Shown piece by piece: positions 8,018 to 16,642 of a DNA stretch of 64,000 nucleotides (position 1 is the stretch's first letter; each line of letters starts with the position of its first letter). Below the pieces are notes generated by a model. The model searched no databases, was not told the DNA's origin, and worked only from the letters and a program-made list of their open reading frames with translations. Source of the stretch: Rothia sp. HMSC078H08 (GTDB lineage: Bacteria; Actinomycetota; Actinomycetes; Actinomycetales; Micrococcaceae); assembly GCF_001808955.1 (NCBI RefSeq), contig NZ_KV795257.1, positions 56,285-120,284 of the forward strand, written 5' to 3'. The position numbers and the translations under genes are program-made.

Positions 8018-8105
8018 GCTATAGGTGCCGTTGCGGATGCGCCCGCCCCTCTGACAAGGTACATTTGATGAGGCGCGCCGCCCCTGACGCGGCGGCACCT
8101 ATAGC
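8018..8105. repeat. Long inverted repeat in the leader of the ABC ATPase gene
   Basis: GCTATAGGTGCCG (8018-8030) is perfectly complementary to CGGCACCTATAGC (8093-8105). The 62-base loop holds G+C-rich strings, and a further CTATAGC copy follows at about 8117. It starts 11 bases after the SDR stop codon. It may terminate the fabG operon or fold in the leader of the ABC ATPase gene; there is no T-run. Confidence 0.6.
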
Positions 8106-8252
8106 CCCTAAGGCTCCTATAGCTTCTAAGATTTTGCGCGAGAAACCCAATGTGGGGTACCCGCGCACTATGCGCCAACCGCTCCGATAACCCGGCACGG
8201 GTTGCGGGGTGAGGGGCGCATCCCATCCATCTAACTCACTGGAAGAAGAACC

Positions 8253-9041
8253 ATGAGCACCGTACTCAACCTTCAGAATGTCTCCGTGATTCGCGGCGGC
8301 CGCCCCATCCTTAACAACGTTTCGTGGACTGTGAACGAAGGTGAACGCTGGGTTGTTCTGGGCCCCAACGGCGCCGGTAAGTCCACTCTGCTGTCGGTTG
8401 CGGCAGCCCGCCTGCACCCGACCAGCGGCGAGGTTGAAATCCTTGACGAGACCCTCGGCGCTGTTGACGTGTTCGACCTGCGCCCGCGCATTGGTCTGTC
8501 CTCCGGTGCTTCGGCAAACCAGATTCCCGCCAACGAGAAGGTTTCCGACGTTGTCGTGACCGCAGCGTACGCTGTGTCCGGCCGCTGGAAGGAAGAATAC
8601 GACGTCATGGACGACGAGCGCGCCACCGAGCTGCTGGCTGAATGGGGTGTCGACACCCTCGCTGACCGCACCTTCGGCTCCCTCTCCGACGGCGAGCGTA
8701 AGCGTGCACTGATTGCCCGCGCCCTCATGACCGACCCCGAACTGCTGCTGCTGGACGAGCCCGGCGCAGGCATGGACATCTCCGGCCGTGAGGACCTGGT
8801 CGAGCGTCTGACCGCACTTGCCGCCGACCCCTACGCACCGGCTACCGTGCTCATCACCCACCACCTCGAGGAAATCCCGGCGGGCTTCACCCACGCTCTA
8901 CTGGTCCGTGACGGTGGCGTGGTCGCCGCCGGCCCGATCCTGTCCACCATTACCGAGGCGAACCTCGCAGCAACCTACGACATGGATCTGGCTCTGACCG
9001 TCACCTCCGCGGGTCGTTACTCCGCGTTCAAGCGCGCATGA
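8253..9041 (+). CDS. Stand-alone ABC-type ATPase
   Basis: A 262-residue single ABC domain: Walker A GPNGAGKST (about 38-46), signature LSDGERKRALIARAL (with Asp in place of the second Gly), Walker B LLLLDEP and an H-loop TVLITHH. The domain most resembles iron-complex importer ATPases (FepC type), but no permease or binding protein gene is nearby. Instead its last codons overlap the next gene, a SpoU methyltransferase, by ATGA, so the two are translationally coupled. It has its own SD (GGAAGAAGA). The transported substrate, if any, is unknown; a role tied to RNA metabolism is possible but unsupported. Confidence 0.85.
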   Translation: MSTVLNLQNVSVIRGGRPILNNVSWTVNEGERWVVLGPNGAGKSTLLSVAAARLHPTSGEVEILDETLGAVDVFDLRPRIGLSSGASANQIPANEKVSDVVVTAAYAVSGRWKEEYDVMDDERATELLAEWGVDTLADRTFGSLSDGERKRALIARALMTDPELLLLDEPGAGMDISGREDLVERLTALAADPYAPATVLITHHLEEIPAGFTHALLVRDGGVVAAGPILSTITEANLAATYDMDLALTVTSAGRYSAFKRA

Positions 9042-9916
9042 GCCGTGCCCCGAAGCAGCTGAGCGCCGAACAGATTGCTGAGCGTGCCGAGCGTGTCTAC
9101 GCCATTGAGTCGGTCACGGCTCTGGCGCAGGCACCCGAGCAGGCTTTGCGCTACTACACGCAGCTGACCGACGTGAAGCTCCGTAGCGCCATGGAGCCGC
9201 AGTGGGGTATTTACATTGCGGAGTCTTCGAAGGTGATTCGTCGTGCGCTCGCTGCCGGTCATCAGCCCGTTTCTTTCCTGATGAGTGAGAAGTGGGCTGA
9301 TGATTTGGCGGATGTTCTGCGCGCCCATCCTGAAACTCCCGCATATGTGGGCAGTGAGGAGCAGCTGGAGCAGGTGACCGGTTTTCATCTGCATCGTGGC
9401 GCGTTGGCGGCGATGGCTCGCCCGGCGCCGCAGCCTCTGGAGCAGTTGCTGCAGGGTGCCTCTCGCGTGGCGATTTTGGAAGATATCGTGGACCACACGA
9501 ATGTGGGCGCTATTTTCCGTTCGGCTGCCGCGCTGAACGTGGATGCTGTGCTGGTGACTCCGCGGTGCGCTGATCCGCTGTACCGCCGCTCGATTCGAGT
9601 GTCGATGGGTACCGTTTTTCAGGTGCCGTGGGCTCGCCTGGAGTCGTGGCCTGCTGACTTGCAGACCCTGCACGATCTGGGCTTTAAGAGCGCGGCGTTG
9701 GCTTTGGAGGAGGACTCGCTGACCCTGGAGGAGCTGTCTGCTCGCCGGGATGAGAAGCTTGCGCTGATTCTGGGCACGGAGGGGCACGGACTGTCGCCCC
9801 GCACCTTGGCGGCGTGTGATGATACGGTGATGATTCCGATGTCGCACGGTGTGGATTCTTTGAACGTTGCGGCGGCGAGCGCTGTGGCATTCTGGGAGAC
9901 CCGCCCACGTTCATAA
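9038..9916 (+). CDS. TrmH/SpoU-family RNA 2'-O-methyltransferase
   Basis: A SPOUT-class SAM-dependent methyltransferase of 292 residues. Motif 1 is HTNVGAIFRSAAAL (about 150-165), motif 2 ILGTEGHGLS (about 240) and motif 3 IPMSHGVDSLNVAAASAV (about 265-282), which build the trefoil-knot cofactor site. The N-terminal 110 residues form the RNA-binding part. The family methylates tRNA or 23S rRNA ribose; I cannot name the target nucleotide. The ATG overlaps the TGA of the preceding ATPase gene, so both are made from one mRNA. Confidence 0.88.
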   Translation: MSRAPKQLSAEQIAERAERVYAIESVTALAQAPEQALRYYTQLTDVKLRSAMEPQWGIYIAESSKVIRRALAAGHQPVSFLMSEKWADDLADVLRAHPETPAYVGSEEQLEQVTGFHLHRGALAAMARPAPQPLEQLLQGASRVAILEDIVDHTNVGAIFRSAAALNVDAVLVTPRCADPLYRRSIRVSMGTVFQVPWARLESWPADLQTLHDLGFKSAALALEEDSLTLEELSARRDEKLALILGTEGHGLSPRTLAACDDTVMIPMSHGVDSLNVAAASAVAFWETRPRS

Positions 9917-10131
9917 ACTGACTTCTAACCTGGTTCCTAACCCGCGTGAGTGCCTTCTTCGGGTGCCCTCGCGGTGTGTGGGTTGGTGCCTGTGAGGGAA
10001 CGTACTGGGATTTAATCCGTGAAGGTGGTACCCTTAATGGGTTGTGCACGCCCTATGCGGGCACAATGGTGATGCGCTCTGAGATTTTCTCGATAGCTGC
10101 ACATCGAAAAACCTACTCCATCTATATAAGG

Positions 10132-10153
10132 GCTACTGGCAAAATCCAGTAGC
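10132..10153 (+). promoter_or_regulatory. Perfect hairpin in the rpmE2 leader
   Basis: GCTACTGG and CCAGTAGC flank CAAAAT as a perfect 8-base-pair hairpin directly before the GAAGAAGG ribosome site of rpmE2. A TATATA box lies just upstream. The position suits translational autoregulation by the ribosomal protein, which is inference. Confidence 0.5.
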
Positions 10154-10168
10154 AGAAGAAGGTAATCA

Positions 10169-10423
10169 ATGAAGGCAGAAATCCACCCGGACTACAACCT
10201 GGTTCTGTTCCGCGACCTCGCATCCGGCAAGGTCTTCCTGACCCGTTCCACCATGACCTCGGACAAGACCGAGAAGTGGGAAGACGGCAACGAGTACCCG
10301 ATCGTCGAGGTTGAAATCTCGTCCGAGTCGCACCCGTTCTACACCGGTAAGCAGCGCATCATGGACTCCGCAGGTCGCGTCGAGCGCTTCAACGCACGCT
10401 TCGGCAACTTCGGCAAGAAGTAA
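10169..10423 (+). CDS. rpmE2: 50S ribosomal protein L31 type B
   Basis: L31 of the large ribosomal subunit, 84 residues starting [16 protein letters not shown], with the type B features: the [11 protein letters not shown] motif, the insertion typical of the longer form, and no Cys residues, so no zinc ribbon. Type B L31 usually replaces the zinc-containing form under zinc limitation; no obvious Zur box is seen upstream. GAAGAAGG is the ribosome site and a hairpin precedes it. It is monocistronic, ending in a clear terminator. Confidence 0.96.
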   Translation: MKAEIHPDYNLVLFRDLASGKVFLTRSTMTSDKTEKWEDGNEYPIVEVEISSESHPFYTGKQRIMDSAGRVERFNARFGNFGKK

Positions 10424-10456
10424 ATCTTCTTTCCCAGTTTTGCTTTTTAGCGAGAT

Positions 10457-10498
10457 CAATGCCCCGTTCTCCTTGGTTTTCAGGGAGGCGGGGCATTG
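10457..10498 (+). terminator. Terminator of rpmE2
   Basis: CAATGCCCCG pairs with CGGGGCATTG, extended by CTCC/GGGAG, starting 34 bases after the rpmE2 stop codon. The T-rich segment lies in the loop and before the stem rather than after it. Confidence 0.6.
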
Positions 10499-10749
10499 CG
10501 CGTTCTATGCGGGTAGCAGAATGGTTCGCGTGAACGTGAGGAAAGTTGTAATGTAAAACCTTTCGTTCACCGGTGCGTAGACCCGCTGACGGCGTTACAA
10601 TGGGAAAGTATTTTGCGAGCTGTGCATTTTCTGTGCCATCCAGCACAGCCCCATATCGGCGGGTTATTTTCCGGTTCTCTGTATTCTAGAGACTTCGCTG
10701 GATGCGCTGCGCGTCTCGCGTATCACCACCTCAAACAAAGGACAACTTA

Positions 10750-11940
10750 ATGAGCGACGCTCACTCTGAACCGTCGCAGAAGAAGAAATGGGTCAAGCGT
10801 ATTCTGCTGATCCTGCTGATTCTTCTGCTGGTTATTACCCTCGGTATTGGTTTCTTTATTTGGCGTGCTGGCCACACCTGGGATAGCAAGACCGAGAAGT
10901 TTGATTCCATCACTAAGGTGGATGAAGACCTCAGCAAAATTAAGGAGCAGCTTGGCGAGGCTAAGAAGCTCAACGTGACGGAGCTGAAGGCTCCGACCGT
11001 CACCAACTCGGATACCGGCAAGAACGGTACCAACGCTAACGGCACCGCCGATGCCGCTGCGGCTCTTGCAGCGAACGCCAGCGAACACGATAAGGACGGC
11101 GACGGTATCTTGGACAACGGATACAATTACGGCGTTATTAAGGGACCCGGCAAGAACATTCTGCTGCTCGGTAGCGATACCCGTACTGGTGCTGATGCAG
11201 CTCTGGTGAGCGGTTCCCGTGCGGACACCATCATGCTGATGCACATCCCGGCTGACGGCAAGGGTGTGTACATCATCTCGATTATGCGTGACACCTGGGT
11301 TGATATTCCCGGTTACGGTACGGCTAAGGTGAACGCGGCGCTAAACTACGGCGGTGTTTCCCTACAGGTTGCTACCATCGAAAACCTGGTGGGCGTCAAG
11401 ATCGACCATGTGGCTGAAATTGAGTTTGAAGGATTCAAGTCTCTCGTGAATGCCATTGGTGGCGTGGACGTCCAGGTTCCCTTCGCATTCACCAGTAATG
11501 TCTGGACCTTTACCCCGGGTCTGATGCACCTCAACGGCAGTGGCGCTCTGAGCTTTGTTCGTGAACGTTACTCTTTCGCTGATGGTGACTACCAGCGTGT
11601 TCGTAACCAGCGTGCATTCCTGCGCGGCCTATACAACACGATGAAGGCTAAGGGCGCGCTGAGCAATGTTGCTTCTTTCCAGTCTTCTATCGAGTCTCTG
11701 ACTGATTACATGCGTGTGGACTCCGGTCTGAATGCGGCGCAGATTGCTCAGATTGCGGCTCCGGTGTTGACCAGCGGTGACACTACGATGCGCATGACCA
11801 CTCTGCCGAACGCTGGCCCGGGTTGGTCCTATGACGGTCAGTCAATCATTCTGGTTAACCAGGCTGCAAATGCCCACCTGGCAAGCGCACTGCAGAATGA
11901 CACGATGGATCAGTTCATGGCTACTTACGGTCAGGACTAA
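10750..11940 (+). CDS. LytR-CpsA-Psr (LCP) family cell-wall glycopolymer transferase
   Basis: Membrane-anchored enzyme that attaches polyprenyl-linked glycopolymers to peptidoglycan on the outer face of the membrane. The 396-residue protein has a short basic cytoplasmic end, one transmembrane segment (about 15-38), a spacer of some 100 residues and the LCP domain beginning near 135 (GSDTRTG at 141-147, then RADTIMLMHI and SIMRDTWVDIPGYG, with the Arg/Asp residues that bind the pyrophosphate). The spacer contains DKDGDGILDNG (114-124), a calcium-loop-like motif unusual for the family. ATG at 10750 is chosen because AAAGGAC precedes it. There is no LytR C-terminal domain, unlike the second LCP gene at 57-58.5 kb. 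Confidence 0.9.
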   Translation: MSDAHSEPSQKKKWVKRILLILLILLLVITLGIGFFIWRAGHTWDSKTEKFDSITKVDEDLSKIKEQLGEAKKLNVTELKAPTVTNSDTGKNGTNANGTADAAAALAANASEHDKDGDGILDNGYNYGVIKGPGKNILLLGSDTRTGADAALVSGSRADTIMLMHIPADGKGVYIISIMRDTWVDIPGYGTAKVNAALNYGGVSLQVATIENLVGVKIDHVAEIEFEGFKSLVNAIGGVDVQVPFAFTSNVWTFTPGLMHLNGSGALSFVRERYSFADGDYQRVRNQRAFLRGLYNTMKAKGALSNVASFQSSIESLTDYMRVDSGLNAAQIAQIAAPVLTSGDTTMRMTTLPNAGPGWSYDGQSIILVNQAANAHLASALQNDTMDQFMATYGQD

Positions 11941-11953
11941 GATCTAACTCCTT

Positions 11954-11989
11954 GCGGGGGTGAACGCTTGTATGCGCTTTCACCCCCGC
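11954..11989 (+). terminator. Terminator of the LCP gene
   Basis: GCGGGGGTGAA pairs with TTCACCCCCGC, extended by CGC/GCG, starting 13 bases after the stop codon and followed by a short T-rich stretch. Confidence 0.8.
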
Positions 11990-12038
11990 TGTGTTTAACC
12001 GTTCCTAGTTAACCGTTCCTGGGAAAACAGGGTACGTG

Positions 12039-12080
12039 AAAGGGCGGCTACCTCACCGTAATGGTGGGTAGCCGCCCTTT
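12039..12080. terminator. Bidirectional terminator between convergent genes
   Basis: AAAGGGCGGCTACC pairs with GGTAGCCGCCCTTT, with CACC/GGTG closing the loop. It lies 26 bases after the end of the minus-strand HIRAN-like gene and also backs up the LCP terminator. Confidence 0.85.
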
Positions 12081-12105
12081 GTGCGTATGTTCTGAGGGGA
12101 GAGGC

Positions 12106-13359
12106 TTATGCCTTCGATTCGGGCTCTTCCTCTTCCTCGGTAGCCTCTTCGTCCTCGTATTCGTCGTAGGCTTCGTAGTCATCGTAGTAGGGCTGACGAC
12201 CAAAGTAGAATGCTACAGCCGCGACAGCGCCACCCAGGATAGCGATGAGGATGCCGAGCATCGGGGTCCACAGTATCGAGATCAGGCCGGCGACCAGAAC
12301 GGCGAGGCCTGCACCCTTGATCAGGTTCAGCAGGCGGTCACGCTCGTTCGGCTCGTAGTACTCCTCTTCTTCCAGGCTGTATTCGATGGCAGGCTTCTCT
12401 GCGGCGGGTTCACTGCGGGTCGACTCGGGGGCGGAGGAACCACCGGTCAGGGAGCTCATGAAACCGCGACGCTTCTTCGGCGCCTGCTGTGCAGAGGACT
12501 CCAGGTAGTGGCGTTCGCCTTCGGTGGGCACGAATGCCGGGGGCACCTCGTAGTCTTCACCAACGGGCAGTAGAGCCGGAACGTTGTTGGGCAGGGTCTC
12601 GTACCATTCCTGCGGAATATCGGCAGGGCGTGCAGCCTGAACGGTCAGGGACAGCTCGAGGGTGTTACCGCGAATAGTGCCCCATGCGCTGGTGAGGCGG
12701 TCGTTCTCGAACGCGTAGCGAATCACGGGTGCGAGCTGCTCAGACATCTGGGTGCTCAGGCGGCCCACGAGCTTACGGTCGTGGCGCACCTCCACGCTGT
12801 CAACAACGCGGCCGTCGGAGGTCTTGAGCTGGTTCGCTTCCAGGGTCAGGATCACGCGGCCTTCACCGCTGGGCGGCAGGATGCTGTGCAGGTATTCGGA
12901 GTGTTCCTTCTCGTCGAGCACCTTCATGGACGGGCCCTGGGGCAGCAGGGTTGCGCGGGTCGGTGCGTCGTTGAGGGGGAAGAGAGAACCGGGTGCGGAC
13001 AGGGAGAGCACACCGGTGCTCTTCACGTGCATGCTGCCGCCTTCAGCGCGTACGGCAACAGCGGAGAGCTGCAGATGCGCGATAGGTTCGTAGCCGGAGG
13101 CGACCACGCGGGTAATGGAATCCCAGTACGCGGCGGAGTCCTCCACGCTCATGCGGCCTACCTTGAATTCGTCAATGTAGACGGCGATGCTATTGGGCTC
13201 GTAGGGGTTATCCGGTTCGGGAACCAGGCGCGCTTCACCGTACCAGATCCGTTCACGGTCGATGTGCAGTTCCTCGAAAATTTGGAGGGTTTCTGCTTCG
13301 TAGTAATCATCGGTGACGATGTCAACGCTACCGCGGTCACCGAGTGCGTAATCGACCAC
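12106..13359 (-). CDS. HIRAN-like domain protein with C-terminal membrane hairpin
   Basis: A 417-residue protein. Residues 38-75 read like a HIRAN domain (EARLVPEPDNPYEPNSIAVY, then VGRMS), a fold that in other proteins recognises DNA ends or single strands. The middle (about 100-300) has no motif I recognise. A disordered Ser/Glu-rich stretch follows, then two adjacent hydrophobic segments (about 345-390) and a very acidic tail with runs of Glu and Asp-Tyr. HIRAN with a membrane anchor is uncommon. The start is GTG with AGAAGGAG upstream. It is a single-gene unit with no telling neighbours. Function unknown. Confidence 0.75.
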   Translation of the reverse strand: MVDYALGDRGSVDIVTDDYYEAETLQIFEELHIDRERIWYGEARLVPEPDNPYEPNSIAVYIDEFKVGRMSVEDSAAYWDSITRVVASGYEPIAHLQLSAVAVRAEGGSMHVKSTGVLSLSAPGSLFPLNDAPTRATLLPQGPSMKVLDEKEHSEYLHSILPPSGEGRVILTLEANQLKTSDGRVVDSVEVRHDRKLVGRLSTQMSEQLAPVIRYAFENDRLTSAWGTIRGNTLELSLTVQAARPADIPQEWYETLPNNVPALLPVGEDYEVPPAFVPTEGERHYLESSAQQAPKKRRGFMSSLTGGSSAPESTRSEPAAEKPAIEYSLEEEEYYEPNERDRLLNLIKGAGLAVLVAGLISILWTPMLGILIAILGGAVAAVAFYFGRQPYYDDYEAYDEYEDEEATEEEEEPESKA

Positions 13360-13747
13360 TGAAAACTCCTTCTGATATGTCTAAGCGAGCGGATACCTAG
13401 TCTATTCTCTCATGCTTTCAGAGCGGACAGCTCACAAAAACGGGTGACATTTATCTGTCTTTTAGCACCGGGTGCATATAGTTTTGCGTTTGGGGGAATC
13501 AGCCCCGGTAACGATGGCTCACGTCGCCGCACTAAAGGGCCGCGAACCCTCCGCGTGGAGCCTCCCGAAACAAAAATTTCGGCTGAGAAAGCCGCGAAAA
13601 AGACCACCGCTCGACACCACCCGGTTCACAACCGGGTAAGTGCCAAGCGGCGGTCTACATCAATCAGTTTGAGAACCTGGCGGGGGAGATCGGAACCTAG
13701 TCTAGGCACCGGTCCACACCCCGCCTCAGCTACTCAAACCATGCAGC
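13360..13747. other. Intergenic region between HIRAN-like gene and pepN
   Basis: This 388-base stretch carries the promoter of the minus-strand HIRAN-like gene at its left end and the pepN terminator at 13602-13655. A 108-codon plus-strand frame crossing it has no ribosome site and an Arg/Thr/Pro-rich translation, so I do not call it. Confidence 0.5.
13602..13655 (-). terminator. Terminator of pepN
   Basis: On the minus strand GACCGCCGCT pairs with AGCGGTGGTC around an inner perfect hairpin CCCGGTT/AACCGGG, and TTTTT follows immediately (AAAAA at 13597-13601 on the plus strand). It lies about 90 bases after the pepN stop. Confidence 0.8.
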
Positions 13748-16420
13748 TTAGTTCTGCAGGGAAGCGTTGAACTTCTGAGCCACAATCGAACGGTGGCCGT
13801 GGTCCTGAGCCTCCAGAACCAGACGACGCAGAGCCGAAGGAGCCTCGGGGTTCGCCTCCAGCCAACGCTGAGCCAGCGCCACGGAGGGGTTGCCCTCAAC
13901 ACCCAGACCCTCGGTGGAGCCGGTGTTGTACGGAGCCTTCGGGTACAGGCCACGTACAATGCGGGTCGCCATACCAATCGAACGAGACGCCCAGAGAGGC
14001 AACAGAGCCTCAAAGTAGGAGTCGTAGTAGGACTCACGCAGCTCAACCGGGCCACGAGCAAAACCGTTAATGGTCGAGGCCAGAGCGTCGTTCGACAGCG
14101 ACTCGTCTTCCATGATGGTCTTGTACGCGGCAGCCTTACGCTCAGCAGAGGGCAGGGCAGCAATCGCGTACGCGTAACCATTCGAAGAGATCGAGGAGGG
14201 GCTGTACTTCGCCGCACGGTCCAGATCCTCAACGGTCACCAGGTCGCGGCTTGCGAGCGCACCCAGTGCACTCCAACCCAGGTTCTGGTCGTAAGGAATG
14301 CCGGTTGCGTCAGCAATATCGCCGGTGGTGTCTTCGAAAGCACCGCGGGCAATATCGCGGCAGAGCTCTTCACCCTTGGTCGCGTTGGTGGAGACCGAAA
14401 TCAGGGCGCGCAGCAGAATCAGCTGTTCGTCGGAGCCGGGCTTAGCCTGCGCCAGTGCGGCTGCGAATGCGTCGTAGAGAGCGTCGTAGAGGCGCTCGCG
14501 GCCGGTGGGTGCGGAGAAGGTTGCGATAGCGACCTGTGCGTTGTTGACCATGGTGCCCAGCAGGGATGCGCTCGGTTCCTTGGAGACGTTGCGTACGACT
14601 GCGTCGACGTAGGTGGTGACGGGCAGGCGTGCATCGCGCACGTTCTCCCAGAGGGAGCCCCAGATGAGGCCGCGGGAGAGCGCGGATTCGAGGGTGGAGA
14701 CACCTTCGATAGCTGCCTGCAGGCCGTCTTCGTCGGTCAGAGCAACCTTGGCGTAGGTGTGGTCTTCTGCGTTAAGCATGAGCAGGTCAGCTTCGCCAAC
14801 GAGCTTCTTCTGCTCGTCGGTGAGCTCCACGCGGTGCTCGGAGACGGGCTCTGCCGGGTACTCGAGGGAGAGCAGGCCGGTGGAGACGAGCTTGCCGTCG
14901 GTCAGCGCGAAGGTTTCCAGCTTTGCAACGTGGGGGCGGCCCAGACCTGCGGGCTGCTGTGCGGGCAGTTCCTGAGTGAGGATCAGGTCGGTGAGCTGGC
15001 CGTCTTCGCCGTAGACGCGCTTGGTGCCCAGTGCGGACACGCCGGAGGTCTGCAGCCATGCGTTAGCCCATGCCTGCATGTCGCGGCCGGACACCTCGTT
15101 GAGTACCTGCAGGAAGTCGTTCAGGGAGGTGTTGCCCCACTCGAAGCGCTTGAAGTACACGCGTGCTGCCTCGATGAAGGTGTCGAAGCCGACGTAGGCG
15201 ACCAGCTGCTTGAGCACGGATGCGCCCTTTGCGTAGGTGATGCCGTCGAAGTTCTGCGATGCTGCTTCCAGGTGGGGGATGTCAGCGACGATGGGGTGGG
15301 TGGTGGGCAGCTGGTCCTGCATGTATGCCCATGCCTTGCGATTGTTCGCGAAGGTGACCCATGCGTCGTTGAAGTTGTTGGCTTCCTTAGCGCCGAGGGT
15401 GCCCATGAAGTCTGCGAAGGATTCCTTGAGCCACAGGTCGTCCCACCACTTCATGGTGACGAGGTCGCCGAACCACATGTGTGCCATTTCGTGACAGATG
15501 GTGTTGGTGCGGCCTTCGAGGTCGTCCTCGGTTGCGCCGGAGACGAAGATGTAGTCTTCGGTGAAGGTAACCAGGCCGGGGTTCTCCATTGCGCCGATGT
15601 TGTATTCGGGCACGAATGCCTGCTCGTACTTGGGGTACGGGTAGGGGTAGTCGAAGAGGTCCTGGAAGAAGTCCAGGCCGTTTTTGGTGACCATGAAGAT
15701 GTGGTCGTAGTCGAAGTGCGGCTTGAGGGACTGGCGGCAGTATGCGACCAGGGGGATGTCACCGCTGTTGACCTTGCTCTTGGGCTTGTAGGTGGTGGTT
15801 GCGGTGAAGTATTCGCCGGCAACGATTGCGGTGATGTAGGTGGAGATCTTGGCGGTGGGGGAGAAGACTCGCTTGGTGATGGAGTCGTCGGTGGGGTCTA
15901 CGACCTGGCTTTCGAGTACGCCGTTGGAGCTGACGACCCAGTCCTTGGGCGCGGTGATGCGGAAGTTGAAGACTGCCTTCAGGTCGGGCTGCTCGAAGTT
16001 CGGGAAGACTCGGCGGCAGTCGGAGGGCTCGTACTGGGTGTACAGGTAGACGCGACCGTCGGAGGGGTCGAAGTAGCGGTGCATACCTTCGCCGGAGCGG
16101 GAGTAGTAGGAGCGACCGTGGATGGTGAGTACGTTTTCTGCCTGCAGGTTGGACAGGGTGATGCGTGCGCCGTTGACGACATCAGCCAGGGTCAGTTCGG
16201 TGCCGTTGAGCTTAACGGAGTCGACGCTGTGGTGGATGTAGTCGATGAAGGTTTCTGCACCGGGGGTGTTGCAGGAGAATCGGACGGTGGTGACGGTGGG
16301 GTAGGACTCGAATTCGGGGTCCTTGGCGTTAGTCAGGTCGACATGCACGTCGTAGGTGTCGACACTGATGAGAGCCGAACGTTCTGCGGCTTCTTCGCGG
16401 GAGAGGTTCTCATTATTCAT
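13748..16420 (-). CDS. pepN: Aminopeptidase N (M1 family)
   Basis: Cytosolic zinc metallopeptidase that removes N-terminal residues from peptides in protein turnover. At 890 residues it has the usual length. The substrate motif GAMEN lies near residue 277 and the zinc site HEMAHMWFGD is followed by WLKESFA, giving the two His and one Glu ligands plus the catalytic Glu. The C-terminal half is the helical ERAP1-like domain. The ATG at 16420 lacks an SD, but TAGAAT stands 7 bases before it, so the mRNA is probably leaderless. A frame of 889 codons runs antisense across the whole gene and is a composition artefact. Confidence 0.96.
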   Translation of the reverse strand: MNNENLSREEAAERSALISVDTYDVHVDLTNAKDPEFESYPTVTTVRFSCNTPGAETFIDYIHHSVDSVKLNGTELTLADVVNGARITLSNLQAENVLTIHGRSYYSRSGEGMHRYFDPSDGRVYLYTQYEPSDCRRVFPNFEQPDLKAVFNFRITAPKDWVVSSNGVLESQVVDPTDDSITKRVFSPTAKISTYITAIVAGEYFTATTTYKPKSKVNSGDIPLVAYCRQSLKPHFDYDHIFMVTKNGLDFFQDLFDYPYPYPKYEQAFVPEYNIGAMENPGLVTFTEDYIFVSGATEDDLEGRTNTICHEMAHMWFGDLVTMKWWDDLWLKESFADFMGTLGAKEANNFNDAWVTFANNRKAWAYMQDQLPTTHPIVADIPHLEAASQNFDGITYAKGASVLKQLVAYVGFDTFIEAARVYFKRFEWGNTSLNDFLQVLNEVSGRDMQAWANAWLQTSGVSALGTKRVYGEDGQLTDLILTQELPAQQPAGLGRPHVAKLETFALTDGKLVSTGLLSLEYPAEPVSEHRVELTDEQKKLVGEADLLMLNAEDHTYAKVALTDEDGLQAAIEGVSTLESALSRGLIWGSLWENVRDARLPVTTYVDAVVRNVSKEPSASLLGTMVNNAQVAIATFSAPTGRERLYDALYDAFAAALAQAKPGSDEQLILLRALISVSTNATKGEELCRDIARGAFEDTTGDIADATGIPYDQNLGWSALGALASRDLVTVEDLDRAAKYSPSSISSNGYAYAIAALPSAERKAAAYKTIMEDESLSNDALASTINGFARGPVELRESYYDSYFEALLPLWASRSIGMATRIVRGLYPKAPYNTGSTEGLGVEGNPSVALAQRWLEANPEAPSALRRLVLEAQDHGHRSIVAQKFNASLQN

Positions 16421-16427
16421 GCTTTTT

Positions 16428-16433
16428 ATTCTA
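16428..16433 (-). promoter_or_regulatory. -10 box TAGAAT of pepN (leaderless)
   Basis: TAGAAT on the minus strand ends 7 bases before the pepN ATG, placing transcription start at or beside the A of ATG. No SD is present. Confidence 0.5.
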
Positions 16434-16562
16434 GTCGTTATGACCGAAAATATGGCAGTTGAGTGGGCGTGCCGGTCATATTACTCAAGGTGCGAGAAGA
16501 TCACCCGGGGTGTGGGGAACTAACCAACCTCGAATGTGTGACGCAGAACATGCTCTTTCGAT

Positions 16563-16591
16563 TTGCGGAGTATCCAGAAAGCCCGTATAGT
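16563..16591 (+). promoter_or_regulatory. Promoter of tRNA-Leu
   Basis: A -35 box TTGCGG and a -10 box TATAGT are separated by exactly 17 bases. The -10 box lies 51 bases before the mature tRNA start. Confidence 0.7.
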
Positions 16592-16642
16592 ATTACGTGT
16601 TGCTTCGAACGGCACCGAAAGGAAAACGTTCGAAAGTCACCT

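Noticed and set aside
13444..13770. 108-codon plus-strand frame in the pepN downstream gap
   Set aside because: No SD, biased Arg/Thr/Pro composition, and it overlaps the pepN terminator and coding end.
13793..16462. An 889-codon plus-strand frame antisense to almost all of pepN
   Set aside because: pepN has every M1 motif in place. The antisense translation is a Val/Gly-rich low-complexity product without domains, as expected opposite a G+C-rich gene with strong third-position bias.
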